DNA of 27,951 nucleotides from a virus. Made by a program: the position numbers and the translations under genes. The stretch lies in the IMG/VR virus record IMGVR_UViG_3300001836_000093, positions 1-27,951 of that record. One strand, given 5' to 3'. The number at the start of each line of letters is the position of its first letter. The first letter of the stretch is position 1. Positions 8,793 through 16,988 of this stretch are shown piece by piece. The notes under the pieces were generated by a model. The model was given only the letters and a program-made list of their open reading frames with translations, was not told the DNA's origin and did no database searches.

Positions 8793-9472
8793 CGGCCCCA
8801 CCTCCGCTCCGGCTCGATCCGCACCACGGGCTCGCGATCGGCCGAGTGTGCGGCTTGGAGCAACACTTGCGACATGCCCATGACGTGAGACACCGCGTCC
8901 GCCGCGGGCGAGTAGTCACCCACCAGACGCGCCGCAAGCGAATATCCGACCGTCTCCAGCCACTCTTGCGGGATGTCGAGGCTGTTGCCGATCGCGTCGA
9001 TATCCTCGAACCGGCGCTGATACGTGAAGCTGATGGTTTCCGCGTTCGGGATAGCCGCGATCACTGGCCAGACGTAGAGCGTGCCGCCGTCGCGTTGCGG
9101 GTCGAAGTAGTATTGCGTCGGGATGCCCGTGGTCGTCTTGTAGGGCAGATCGCGGTATTCCTCGCGGGTCATCACTTCCATCGGAAGATCGCGCCCGCTT
9201 TGCGTGAACCGCGCCGAGATGATGCGGAACGCCTTGGCCACGTCGCCCGTCGTGTAGGCGGCTTGGTTCGCTACCAGATTGACGCTGCCCTCCGTCGCCC
9301 GCCAAAGGTTCGGCCCGGTCATCTGCCACGTCTTGAGCATCAGATTGAGGGACTGAATGCCGTCGCTCATGTCGGCGGCCGATGGCGAGCGCGTCACGCG
9401 CAATGTCTCCAGCGCGAACCGCACCACGTCGGCAGCATTGAGCGTGAAGTCCGTCGATCCCGATGTGGTCAC
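8789..9472 (-). CDS. Tail accessory/head-completion protein, P22 gp4-like
   Basis: GTG 9472 overlaps the preceding stop as GTGA. The 227-aa protein begins with a helical segment (ADVVRFALETLRVTRSPSAA, then MSDGIQSLNLMLKTW), a pattern typical of P22 tail accessory factor gp4 and related head-tail adaptors. It continues with ATEGSVNLVANQAAYTTG and a Tyr/Asp-rich middle (YYFDPQRDGGTLYVWPV). P22 gp4 (166 aa) binds the portal first and lets gp10 dock. Here the gp10-like gene follows immediately with a 4-nt overlap. The protein is some 60 residues longer than P22 gp4. The family is moderately certain from motif and order. Confidence 0.7.
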   Translation of the reverse strand: MTTSGSTDFTLNAADVVRFALETLRVTRSPSAADMSDGIQSLNLMLKTWQMTGPNLWRATEGSVNLVANQAAYTTGDVAKAFRIISARFTQSGRDLPMEVMTREEYRDLPYKTTTGIPTQYYFDPQRDGGTLYVWPVIAAIPNAETISFTYQRRFEDIDAIGNSLDIPQEWLETVGYSLAARLVGDYSPAADAVSHVMGMSQVLLQAAHSADREPVVRIEPERRWGR

Positions 9473-9711
9473 AGATCGCTCGCTGTCACGTCGTTGGGTT
9501 CGAGAAACGTATCTGGCGCCTCAGGGCGCGGGGACGGCACGGTAATCTTGTCTTTCCGGCCGCGCACGAAGTCCTGGCTGTGCCGGGGCTCCCAATCCGC
9601 GCGGCAAACGATCTTGTTGTCCCACCGGCGGCGCGTGTCGGAAGCCCGCACCTTGAACCCGCATTCGTCGCAGATGCGATAGAAATCGCCGCGGCGGTAA
9701 AGGTTGCTCAT
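9469..9711 (-). CDS. Small phage protein with possible zinc site, 80 aa
   Basis: ATG 9711 overlaps the upstream stop as ATGA. The protein starts MSNLYRRGDFYRICDECGFK. It has Cys14 and Cys17 in a CxxC and Cys36 in IVCRADWEPRHSQDFVRGR, a pattern recurring in small phage proteins near head-tail joining genes. A fourth metal ligand could be one of the histidines. The role is unknown; position between head and tail-accessory genes suggests a structural or assembly part. Confidence 0.75.
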   Translation of the reverse strand: MSNLYRRGDFYRICDECGFKVRASDTRRRWDNKIVCRADWEPRHSQDFVRGRKDKITVPSPRPEAPDTFLEPNDVTASDL

Positions 9712-9983
9712 GCGTAAGTGATCGTCACGTCATCAGCGCCGGATGTGACCACGGTAATACCCGTGTCGCACCAGCACCCGAAGTCGAGATAGTAGGGCTT
9801 GGTATCGGTCGAGTTGGTGATCGTCGCCACCTTCGTGCCGCTGGCCGCCGTGTTGTTGTAAATCGTGATCGTCGAGCCCGAGACAGGCTTGTTGACGGTC
9901 ACTCGGATGAGAATTCCGGGCGTCGCCTTGACGGCGGTTGTCGTAGCGCTGGTGATATTCTTCGGTAGAAACCTGCGATCCAT
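9708..9983 (-). CDS. Small beta-rich structural protein, 91 aa
   Basis: ATG 9983 is preceded by GAGGG at a 5-nt spacing. The protein is Thr/Val-rich with alternating hydrophobic strands (GILIRVTVNKPVSGSTITIY, then KVATITNSTDTKPYYLDFG, with a Cys-Trp-Cys) and ends in DDVTITYA. No membrane span or enzyme motif. The pattern suits a small beta-sandwich such as a head-decoration or joining protein, but it is not recognised as a named family. Its stop overlaps the next start by four bases. Confidence 0.65.
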   Translation of the reverse strand: MDRRFLPKNITSATTTAVKATPGILIRVTVNKPVSGSTITIYNNTAASGTKVATITNSTDTKPYYLDFGCWCDTGITVVTSGADDVTITYA

Positions 9984-10031
9984 CGGACCCTCGTCAGTTG
10001 CCGGCGGCAGATCACCCGCCGCCGGTCATGG

Positions 10032-10448
10032 TCACACGGGCAGAACGACGAAGCGGATGGCCACTTTCACCGTGCCGCCGGTCGCCGCCGAACCGCCGAC
10101 CTTGCCGTAAACTGGCGTCGCGGCCGTCAACTGCGTGCCGAGCCCGGTGCCCGCCGTGGTCGAAGCAATCGCGCTCCGCGTCACGTCGGCCCGCAACTCG
10201 TTGGCGAACAGGTCCGTGGTTCCCGACGTGCCGATATCGACAGTCGGGTTGGTGCCGCCGGTGCCGCCGCCGAACGACACCACGTCCATTGGGATGGCAC
10301 CGATCGGCAGCGTGCCAAGCAACACCTGCGTGCTGCTCGTCGGGTCGAACGTGGCAATCAGCTTGAGTTCGACGCCCGCAAGCGAGTGTCGCTGGTTGCC
10401 GCCGCCGCACGTGATCCCGTTCGGGAAGTTGGTCAGTCTGGTTGCCAT
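10032..10448 (-). CDS. Putative head-associated protein, 138 aa
   Basis: ATG 10448 is preceded by GAGG at a suitable distance. Gly/Thr-rich and probably all-beta (LKLIATFDPTSSTQVLLGTL, ending VKVAIRFVVLPV). It lies directly downstream of the major capsid gene and is followed by a 48-nt gap before the next start. The position is compatible with a decoration or head-completion protein. No family recognised. Confidence 0.65.
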   Translation of the reverse strand: MATRLTNFPNGITCGGGNQRHSLAGVELKLIATFDPTSSTQVLLGTLPIGAIPMDVVSFGGGTGGTNPTVDIGTSGTTDLFANELRADVTRSAIASTTAGTGLGTQLTAATPVYGKVGGSAATGGTVKVAIRFVVLPV

Positions 10449-10457
10449 GGGCTCACC

Positions 10458-11369
10458 TCACGCGCCAGGCGTGCCATAGACACCCAGCCAGTCCGTCCAG
10501 CCGACCGAGAAACGAACCGTCGCCTTCGCCTTGGCGTTCGCCGAGTCGAAGTCGTTGTCCTGCGCGAACTTGAGCGCGCGCCGCGTGAACCGGGTCAGGC
10601 CGTTCGGCACGTTGGTCTTGATGAACCAAGCGTCGGTGTCGGTCAGGTAGTGGTTCACGGTCACGCCATCCGGGAAGATGCCCATGTTCTTGATGGCGTT
10701 CAGGTCGTTGTTGGCGGTGCCCGCCTGCAGCGATGACTTGACGATGCGCTCGGCGTTGAAGGCCTCGTTCGGCGCCACGATCAGCTTCCGCGGCATCACG
10801 CTGATCTTGAGGCCACGCGAGTTGGTGGCGTTCATGATCTGGATGCAGAGGTCTTCAATCGAGGCTTCCGACAAGTCCGCCGCCGTGGTCAGCACGTTCG
10901 ACTGGTTGCCCGTCAACGTCGGATGATCTGAGACGATCATTGCCTTGCCGTCGCCGCCGGTATAGCTCGTGTTGAACGCGCGGTTCAGCACGTTGGCAGC
11001 CACGATCTCTTCCGTCTGGCGCATCGAGAACGCCAGCGCCTTGGAACGCTTCTTGGAAACCTCCTCGTAGAGGTTGTCCTCCAGCTCCTCCTCGGTGACG
11101 ATGTAGCCCAGGCCGTAGACGACATGGGTGTATCGCTTGGTGTAGCCCTGCGACTCGGAATCGTAAGACACCGAGCCAGCCTGCGCCTTGACCGGCGCGA
11201 GGCCGAAGCCCGTCGTCTGCACGTCCTCCTCGTAGTTCTTGTCGGAAGTCTCCTCGTCGAAGATCATCTTCCACTCGACGGGGTGCTCGTCGTAGGAGCG
11301 GCCGAACCACTTGTTGACCCCCAGCCACAGGGCCTTGGGATGATTGCCAGTCGTTATGACGCCAGCCAT
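10458..11369 (-). CDS. Major capsid protein
   Basis: The 303-aa protein starts at ATG 11369 with GGAG 10 nt upstream. It has the look of the Mu gpT/HK97-fold group of major head proteins. The N-terminal arm (WLGVNKWFGRSYDEHPVEWK) is followed by an acidic E-loop-like stretch, then YVVYGLGYIVTEEELEDN-type sequence where a helical spine begins, and Ala/Asn-rich A-domain helices (VAANVLNRAF, SDHPTLTGNQSNVLTT). The C-terminal half has the beta strand PRKLIVAPNEAFNAERIVKS and TVRFSVGWTDWLGVYGTPG. Family knowledge: it assembles the procapsid on the scaffold and expands on packaging. Scaffold and GroES-like genes lie upstream in the same operon. At 303 aa it is shorter than P22 coat (430 aa), so the P22-like plan does not extend to this protein. 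Confidence 0.88.
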   Translation of the reverse strand: MAGVITTGNHPKALWLGVNKWFGRSYDEHPVEWKMIFDEETSDKNYEEDVQTTGFGLAPVKAQAGSVSYDSESQGYTKRYTHVVYGLGYIVTEEELEDNLYEEVSKKRSKALAFSMRQTEEIVAANVLNRAFNTSYTGGDGKAMIVSDHPTLTGNQSNVLTTAADLSEASIEDLCIQIMNATNSRGLKISVMPRKLIVAPNEAFNAERIVKSSLQAGTANNDLNAIKNMGIFPDGVTVNHYLTDTDAWFIKTNVPNGLTRFTRRALKFAQDNDFDSANAKAKATVRFSVGWTDWLGVYGTPGA

Positions 11370-11383
11370 ATCTCGGGTTCTCC

Positions 11384-11956
11384 TTAGACGCCGGTCTGGT
11401 TGCGGAGCGAATGCAGGTTGATCGCAACCAGCACCTTCGCGTTCGCGCCGATCGCGTTATCGACCTTCTGAGAGAAGCCGAGAATGCGAAGCTGCAGCGT
11501 GTTCGTGGTCGCCTTGGTCGACGTGTCGAGCTGGACGCCGGACAGGCCGGTCACAGTCGAGCCCGAACCATCGATCCAGTCAGCGTTGAGGCCGACGTCG
11601 ACCGCCGCGAGCGCGCCGCCAACGGCATCCTCCTGCACCTCGAAAATGAGGTCGGGATCGTCGGCCACGTAAACGTAACGAAGTTCGGAGGCCGCGCGGT
11701 ACGTGGTCGAGTCGCGCGTCACCGGCTCCACGCCGACGACGGGGCCGAGCATGTAGGCGCCCGAACCGGCCGTTGCCTTGGTCACGGTTGCGATACCATC
11801 GGCATCGGCCGAACCCGCAAGAATGACGGGATCACCGAGGTAGAGCGCCGTGCCATCGCTGGCAGGAACGGCGTAACGAGTCGCGGCACCGTTGTAGGGG
11901 GCGCCGTTGCGGTGCCGAACCGGGCGCAGCCCGTACGGCGTATTCGCGTTTGGCAT
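11384..11956 (-). CDS. Conserved phage head protein (possible decoration/head fibre), 190 aa
   Basis: ATG 11956 with GAGGA about 9 nt upstream. The N-terminus MPNANTPYGLRPVRHRNGAP, then Tyr-x-Val-Pro-Ala-Ser-Asp-Gly-Thr-Ala and GDPVILAGSADADG, is a pattern seen in a widespread phage family found next to the major capsid gene. Mostly beta, no membrane segment. The exact role is not settled to my knowledge; decoration of the capsid is the usual guess. It is 14 nt from the capsid gene. Confidence 0.75.
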   Translation of the reverse strand: MPNANTPYGLRPVRHRNGAPYNGAATRYAVPASDGTALYLGDPVILAGSADADGIATVTKATAGSGAYMLGPVVGVEPVTRDSTTYRAASELRYVYVADDPDLIFEVQEDAVGGALAAVDVGLNADWIDGSGSTVTGLSGVQLDTSTKATTNTLQLRILGFSQKVDNAIGANAKVLVAINLHSLRNQTGV

Positions 11957-11968
11957 GTGGGGTTATCC

Positions 11969-12496
11969 TCAGGGTGTGTAGGGCTTGCCGCCGGCCGGAG
12001 TTCCGATCTGGATACCCCCCATTGGCACGTAGGCACTGGCGCCTTCCTCTGCCGAAAGGCCCTTGGCCCCTGGCGTCGCGCCTCGCCTCAGAACTGCTTC
12101 CGTCGCGTCGATCGCCGCCTGTTCCTTGCGTTTGTCGGCCGCGTAGTATTCCTTGAGCTTGCGAACAAGCACTGCCTTTTTGCCCGTCCGCTTGTCCACC
12201 ACACGCTCCACTTTCGAGCCGATACCGCGATCCTTGGAATCGGGCTCTAGATCGGAACCGTTCACCACGTCCCAATCGTCTTGTTTTGTGAGCTGGTACA
12301 AGCGGCCGGGATCGTCGTTGACGAACCGATACTCGTAGTTGGGGTCGATGTTGCCCTGGATCGCCAAGTTTCTGAGGCGGCCCGGTCCCTGATCGTCCCG
12401 TCTGCGGCGCTGCGCCCGTTGCTCTTGAACGCGCGCCGATGTCCCGGCCTGTTGCTGCTGTGGCCGGGAAATGCCGTTGACCTGTGCGGTGCTCAT
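11969..12496 (-). CDS. Conserved head-module protein, 175 aa
   Basis: ATG 12496. The first 45 residues are Gln/Arg-rich and likely disordered. The core YEYRFVNDDPGRLYQLTKQD, then WDVV, resembles a small phage protein family found between scaffold and capsid genes. The rest is Lys/Glu/Ala-rich helix (VLVRKLKEYYAADKRKEQAA) and a Gly-rich tail. Possibly a capsid-assembly cofactor (inference from position). Confidence 0.65.
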   Translation of the reverse strand: MSTAQVNGISRPQQQQAGTSARVQEQRAQRRRRDDQGPGRLRNLAIQGNIDPNYEYRFVNDDPGRLYQLTKQDDWDVVNGSDLEPDSKDRGIGSKVERVVDKRTGKKAVLVRKLKEYYAADKRKEQAAIDATEAVLRRGATPGAKGLSAEEGASAYVPMGGIQIGTPAGGKPYTP

Positions 12497-12503
12497 TCTG
12501 GTG

Positions 12504-13397
12504 TCAGCCTTGTTCGTAGTAGTCGCGAGCGTACTCGCTGAGGTTCTTGTAGAGACCCTGCGACACGAAACGCTCGCCGGCCTTCCTCACGTCGGCGGGC
12601 AGATCGCTGGCTCCCTTGGAGCGAGGCCCAGACGAAGCCGAGACGCGGCTACCGCCTTCGACCATGCCGGGCTGTGCGCCGCCGCCGGACGCGCGAGGCT
12701 GCCGCCCGAACTTCTCCGGGAACTTCTCGGCCACGTAGCTGCGCGTGCGCTCCAGGTTTTCTTGCAGGGACAGGCCCGGCATCGAGCGATCGAGTTCGAC
12801 CGAGTGCTGCCTAGCGACGGCCTGCAACATCGGATCACGGTCGAACCATGGATTCTCCTGCACCCATGCCGTCACCTGAGCCTGAATTTGCGGGCTCATC
12901 TGCGGCGGACCGCTCTGCTGCGTCGTCTCGGCAATGTGCTCATCGAACTGGCGCACGGCCTGCGCCTGGTCGCGGCGCAACTGGTCGTAGCGGCCAACGT
13001 CGGCGCTCTCGGCCGCGTGGCGCATGAGGCTCTCATACTGGCTGATCAGCTCCTGGCGTTGGCGCTGCACAGCCACTTCCGCCATCTTGGCCACGCGATC
13101 GAGCTTGGCATGGGACTCGGCTTCGATCTGCGCCAGCTTGCGCGTCTGGTCGCGAAGGCGCTCGCGGAGGACAGGCAATTCGTTCTCGCCGCGGCGGACG
13201 AATTCTGCCGGATCTACCCACTTCTCTTCTGGCCCGCGGAACTCTTCTTTCGGGCGCCAGCCCATGGACCGGGCACGAGACTCGATGTCGTCGTGGCCGC
13301 CCTCTTGCGCTTGCGGCGTCGGTGCGGCTTCGCCGGGGATCGCGACGCCAGCGTTGGCTTCGGCCTTCGGCTGTTCCAGGACTTCGGTGTCAGACAT
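12504..13397 (-). CDS. Scaffolding protein
   Basis: 297 aa starting at ATG 13397 with GGGAGG 6 nt upstream; P22 scaffold gp8 is 303 aa. The protein is highly charged, Gln/Glu/Arg-rich and mostly helical: a disordered acidic N-terminus, then SMGWRPKEEFRGPEEKWVDP (a pattern common in phage scaffolds), a long coiled-coil region near residues 75-165, and a second helical part (VTAWVQENPWFDRDPMLQAV). It stands just before the capsid genes, as expected. Role: guides coat assembly into a procapsid and is then released. No protease gene is visible, so release without cleavage, as in P22, is likely (inference). Confidence 0.85.
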   Translation of the reverse strand: MSDTEVLEQPKAEANAGVAIPGEAAPTPQAQEGGHDDIESRARSMGWRPKEEFRGPEEKWVDPAEFVRRGENELPVLRERLRDQTRKLAQIEAESHAKLDRVAKMAEVAVQRQRQELISQYESLMRHAAESADVGRYDQLRRDQAQAVRQFDEHIAETTQQSGPPQMSPQIQAQVTAWVQENPWFDRDPMLQAVARQHSVELDRSMPGLSLQENLERTRSYVAEKFPEKFGRQPRASGGGAQPGMVEGGSRVSASSGPRSKGASDLPADVRKAGERFVSQGLYKNLSEYARDYYEQG

Positions 13398-13770
13398 GCG
13401 CGGCCTCCCGGATGGCCACGATGTCCTTGTCGTTCATCAGCCGGTAATCGGCGCCGTCGTTGCCCTTGACGGTGATCCCGGCGTAGCGGGCAAAAATCAC
13501 GGTATCGCCGGGACGGGGTTTCCGCGCGGTCGCTGGCCACTCCTCGTACGTGAATGCGAGCGGCGAAAGATCGATCATTTCCCCCTCCATCGAGGCATGC
13601 TCGTCGCGCTCGCGCGTCTCGTCGGGCTTGTAGAGCTTGAAGCCGCCCTTCAGTTCAATCTCGCCGCTGTCCTTCCTCGGCCGGATCAAAACCTGGAATT
13701 GCGTCGGCTCGATCCCGGTCTTGTTGAAGATCATGCGGGGTAGTGGTGTGACCTTGCCTTTGGTCTTCAT
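13390..13770 (-). CDS. Phage GroES-like co-chaperonin
   Basis: 126 aa from ATG 13770 with GAGGAAG 7 nt upstream. Several GroES/Cpn10 hallmarks appear in order: an N-terminal strand IEPTQFQVLIRPRKDSGEIE, where GroES has its receptor-proximal PLxDRVxVK strand; a flexible middle (residues about 45-70) where the mobile loop and roof hairpin would be; then RPGDTVIFARYAGITVKGND and YRLMNDKDIVAIRE, aligning with GroES VGDxVxF...Y.G...vKxxxeeYlxmxexDILAvxE. Family knowledge: phage co-chaperonins such as T4 gp31 adapt host GroEL to fold the coat protein. Its location between portal and scaffold supports a head-folding role. It overlaps both neighbours (8 and 4 nt). Confidence 0.72.
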   Translation of the reverse strand: MKTKGKVTPLPRMIFNKTGIEPTQFQVLIRPRKDSGEIELKGGFKLYKPDETRERDEHASMEGEMIDLSPLAFTYEEWPATARKPRPGDTVIFARYAGITVKGNDGADYRLMNDKDIVAIREAAHV

Positions 13771-13997
13771 TCCAGAACTTCCTCGATTTTCTGTGGTGTC
13801 AGGTTCGTGATTTCCTCAAACGCAGCCGCGCGGGCTCGCATCTTCACGAGTTCCAGCGGATCACAGCTTCCTCGGTCGAATGACATCGCGGTCCATTCCT
13901 CTCGGGAACGGCCTGCCGCGACCTTGCACACACGCATCACCGCTTCCGTGAGGGGATGGGCCAGCCACTCCTCCCAATCGTCAGCGTCGATTCTCAC
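13767..13997 (-). CDS. Small head-module protein, 76 aa
   Basis: GTG 13997 overlaps the portal stop as GTGA, and its own stop overlaps the GroES-like start as ATGA. The protein is helical and acidic (DADDWEEWLAHPLTEAVMRV, ending PQKIEEVLE). Similar small proteins stand after portal genes in other phages. No function recognised. Confidence 0.7.
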   Translation of the reverse strand: MRIDADDWEEWLAHPLTEAVMRVCKVAAGRSREEWTAMSFDRGSCDPLELVKMRARAAAFEEITNLTPQKIEEVLE

Positions 13998-16198
13998 TGC
14001 AGGCCCTCAAGGCCGGGCGGCACGGGCGCGGCCTCGGGCCTCGGCCCCATATTGCCGCCGAGCTGTTGCGCCATCAGCGCCATGTCGTCGGGCGGAATCG
14101 CCGCGCCGCCACCTTCCATCATCGGGTCGAACGGCGGCGGGCCACCCATGCCCCCTATGCCCCCTATGCCTTGGGGCGGCATTCCTTGCGGTCCCATCGG
14201 CCCAGGCGGCGGCGGCTGCCCCATCGGCGGGCCAGACTGCGTGACCAACAACTCCGGCTGCAGCGGGATCGGAACCGCCATCCCTGACGTTGCCGCGGCC
14301 ACCACGCCTTCAATCGCCGTTTTCGCAGCTTGCGCGCGCTTCAGTTCAACGCCGGCAATTCCATCTTGCAACGCGACTTCGGCCTCTGGCGGCGGCCCAG
14401 GCGGCGGCGGCTTCAGCAGTTCTTCCGGCTTCTCGATCCGAGCGGCCTCGAGCGCGCGCTTTGTCGCCGCGAGGCCGTCGATGAACGGGTTTCCCTTTTC
14501 AACCTGTTCCATCACGAACTGCGCTTTCGCCATGCGCTGCATCTCCGTGACCGTGTTCGGGTCGGCCACCGGCAGCACGTCGATGTCATCGTGGTAGTCC
14601 TGCGCCACAACCTCGATTGGCTCATCGAGCAGGGCGACATACTTCGCCTGGTTCAGCGTCTCTTTGTTGATGTCGAAGATGAGCCTGTATTCTTCCTTGA
14701 GAGCCCGGAAGATGCGCTTGTAGATCGCGGTAAAGACCTTGAGCCCCTGTTCGATCGCGGCCATGGTTGACGTAGCCGTCTGGTTCGTCGGCGTCTCGCC
14801 CGTCAGGATGTCCTTGACCGAGGCAATGTCCTTGCCTGCGTTGATCAGGAACTCCAGCAACTGCATGAGCACCGGAGCCGGGCCAGGGTGCTCCAGATGC
14901 ACGAGCGCCTTGCGGATATCGTCGCCGGTGCCGGGCACGGTCGGATACTGCCCCGGCTTCATCTTGAGCGTGGACTTGCCGAGCTGCAGGCCCGATGCCG
15001 CGAACCCGCCGCCCGAGTTCTGCAGCGTGCCGGCGTCCATCATCTGATTGATCGTGGTGTCGATCACGTCCGAGATAGCCTCCAGCAGCTTGCCGAAGCC
15101 GATATCGTAGAAACCGCCTTCTGGGTCCGGGATGAACGGTATCTTCACCCAATAGTCACGCCGCGGGATGCGCAGGATTTTGCCGCGCTCCTGATCGACA
15201 ACGATCTTGTCAACGTCGAAGCACGGCTTGATGCGAACGACCTTCTGCGTTTCCTTGTGAACCGTGACAACCCACGGCTCTTTCACGCCGTCGCTGTCCA
15301 CGTCCCAGTAACGATGCTGCTCCAGGAACGTGTGCGGGCTGTCGGAGTCGGTGCTGTCGTCGCTGCCGGTCGTGAGTTCGATTTCGCGGAACTTGCCTTC
15401 CCGAATGCGTTCCTCGATCTCGTGCGGGTAGAGCTTGAACACGTGCGTGATACGGGGCACGCGACTCAGCGACTTGGCGCCCTGGTTCACGACCACATCG
15501 AACGCGCTCGCCAGATCGGACGTGACGCCAGCCTCGCTCGCGTCGTCGGGGTAGACTTTCTTGAAGGCGCACCCGACGATCGGGATTTGATGCAGCGCCG
15601 TGTCCATGTCGGATTCCCAATGGGGAATCTCGTAGAGGAGCTGGTAGCTCATGTGCTGCGAAACGCGATCGGCCATCGCTGCCTTGAGCCCAGCAGGATC
15701 GCGGCCCATCACCTGACACTTGACGATGCGCGGGCCATCGACGATCGCGGGATAGGCGCGAGCCGCGAACTGCAGCGCCGCGGTCGTGAGCATCGGAAAC
15801 TTGACGTTCGACGCGCCGTCCCACGGGTAGGACTTTGATTCGACCTTCTGCCGGGCAATGTCCATGGCCCGGCGTGCGGACTTCTCCCAATCCGCGCGGC
15901 TGTCTTCGTCGATCCTGAACTCGCGCACGACGATCGAGCCGAGTTTGCCCAACTCCTCATCCGTCACCGCGTCGGCGACGTTCGGCATCTTGGCGAGCTT
16001 CATGAGCAGCATCGCCTGCTGCTTGAGCTTGGTGACGCTCTCGGGCTCCGGTGGCGCCAGCGGGAACGGGATCACCTCGCCGTAATGCGGCGCCTCGCCC
16101 ATCTCACCCATCGGCCCGTGCTCGTAGCCGGCGGGCTCTGGCTCATCCATCATCGGTTGGCCGTAGGAGGCCAGGGGAGACATCCCGAAGGGGCTCAT
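13994..16198 (-). CDS. Portal protein, P22-like
   Basis: 734 aa from ATG 16198 (P22 portal is 725 aa). After a Met/Gly/Pro-rich leader of about 60 residues come conserved features of this portal group: SYPWDGASNVKFPMLTTAAL with a following Tyr-Pro, IPIVGCAFKKVYPDDA, a long helical stem region (LEAISDVIDTTINQMMDAGT), then ASVKDILTGETPTNQTATST and MAAIEQGLKVFTAIYKRIF, typical of the P22 portal wing/stem. The last 90 residues are Gly/Pro/Met-rich repeats, probably disordered. Role: dodecameric ring at one capsid vertex through which DNA is packaged and ejected. It overlaps the terminase stop by one base (TGATG). Confidence 0.9.
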   Translation of the reverse strand: MSPFGMSPLASYGQPMMDEPEPAGYEHGPMGEMGEAPHYGEVIPFPLAPPEPESVTKLKQQAMLLMKLAKMPNVADAVTDEELGKLGSIVVREFRIDEDSRADWEKSARRAMDIARQKVESKSYPWDGASNVKFPMLTTAALQFAARAYPAIVDGPRIVKCQVMGRDPAGLKAAMADRVSQHMSYQLLYEIPHWESDMDTALHQIPIVGCAFKKVYPDDASEAGVTSDLASAFDVVVNQGAKSLSRVPRITHVFKLYPHEIEERIREGKFREIELTTGSDDSTDSDSPHTFLEQHRYWDVDSDGVKEPWVVTVHKETQKVVRIKPCFDVDKIVVDQERGKILRIPRRDYWVKIPFIPDPEGGFYDIGFGKLLEAISDVIDTTINQMMDAGTLQNSGGGFAASGLQLGKSTLKMKPGQYPTVPGTGDDIRKALVHLEHPGPAPVLMQLLEFLINAGKDIASVKDILTGETPTNQTATSTMAAIEQGLKVFTAIYKRIFRALKEEYRLIFDINKETLNQAKYVALLDEPIEVVAQDYHDDIDVLPVADPNTVTEMQRMAKAQFVMEQVEKGNPFIDGLAATKRALEAARIEKPEELLKPPPPGPPPEAEVALQDGIAGVELKRAQAAKTAIEGVVAAATSGMAVPIPLQPELLVTQSGPPMGQPPPPGPMGPQGMPPQGIGGIGGMGGPPPFDPMMEGGGAAIPPDDMALMAQQLGGNMGPRPEAAPVPPGLEGLQ

Positions 16199-16848
16199 CA
16201 GTAGCCGGTCGTCCTGTTGCCGATGCTGCGGCGCGCATCTTCCTCATCGTCAAACGACGGCGCCGTGCGCGCGACCCGCATTCCGCTCATGACCAGATAC
16301 CGGCTGGCGTCCATAAGATGGTCGTTCTCCTTGACGATCTTGCCGTTTTCGTCACGGCGATAAATGCGAAACTCGCTCAGCCAGTTGCGGAGCGTTCGGA
16401 ACACCTTCAAGCGGCCGGACACGAGGCGCTGGTAGATCGCGTGGATTCCCGCCTCTACCGCGTTCTCGGCGTCGATCAGATGTAGGCCCAGCTTTTCGTA
16501 TTCCCGCCGCAGCGACTTGCCGTCCACTTGGCTCGCGCCGGCTGAGGCCGGATCAATCGCGCCCATCAGCCAGGGCTCGACCGCGTTGATCGAGGATGCG
16601 TGCACCGCGGGAGCCGCCTGCCCCATGTAGTGCTCGCGGTAGAGGTAGATGCAGTCTGCCGTCCGATCCCATGCGCCCCAAATGCAAGCCGTGCGGTTCC
16701 AGCCAACGTCGAGGCCGTAAGCGCGCGGCCAGAACTCCGGCAGGTCGAACGGCTCAACCGTGATCGCGCCCTCGGGAACCGGATAGATGACGCCAGCGCC
16801 CATGACGGGGATGCCCTTCGTGCGGGCGTCCCGCATGTGGGGTTCCAT
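16198..16848 (-). CDS. Terminase large subunit, C-terminal nuclease half (split gene)
   Basis: From the first ATG in frame (16848) this is 216 aa, but the frame is open back to 16983. The upstream sequence VQATWDDVPHLSAKTKQELL is a conserved piece of the same terminase family, so the ATG is an internal methionine of an ancestral single protein. The nuclease signature is visible: YGLDVGWN (Asp near 47 from this ATG), GAIDPAS (Asp near 99) and NDHLMDASRYL, the acidic residues that bind metal for headful cleavage. No Shine-Dalgarno precedes 16848. A GAGGA lies before an ATT codon at 16929, a rare and doubtful start. The ATPase half is the next gene upstream, out of frame. See the split-terminase finding. 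Confidence 0.8.
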   Translation of the reverse strand: MEPHMRDARTKGIPVMGAGVIYPVPEGAITVEPFDLPEFWPRAYGLDVGWNRTACIWGAWDRTADCIYLYREHYMGQAAPAVHASSINAVEPWLMGAIDPASAGASQVDGKSLRREYEKLGLHLIDAENAVEAGIHAIYQRLVSGRLKVFRTLRNWLSEFRIYRRDENGKIVKENDHLMDASRYLVMSGMRVARTAPSFDDEEDARRSIGNRTTGY

Positions 16849-16988
16849 GCCGTCGAGGAGTTCCTGCTTGGTCTTGGCCGAGAGGTGAGGGACATCATCC
16901 CATGTGGCCTGGACGCAGAGGCGTGAAATTTTATTCCTCGTGGTCTGGTGTTTTGCCGGGGAAACCCGACACTCTACGAAACGTCATT
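16849..16988 (-). other. Frame-disrupted junction between the two terminase halves
   Basis: The N-terminal frame stops at TAG 16989-16991. The C-terminal frame has its nearest upstream stop at 16984-16986, so the two open frames do not overlap and one frameshift cannot join them. The third frame can be read from about 16990 (ATG 16987) to TAA 16931 (MTFRRVSGFPGKTPDHEE), so two successive +1 shifts would give one continuous protein. The stretch 16925-16990 looks AT-richer than its surroundings. Confidence 0.7.

Noticed and set aside
14888-15838. Plus-strand open frame of 316 codons
   Set aside because: Antisense to the portal gene; composition typical of a GC-rich shadow.
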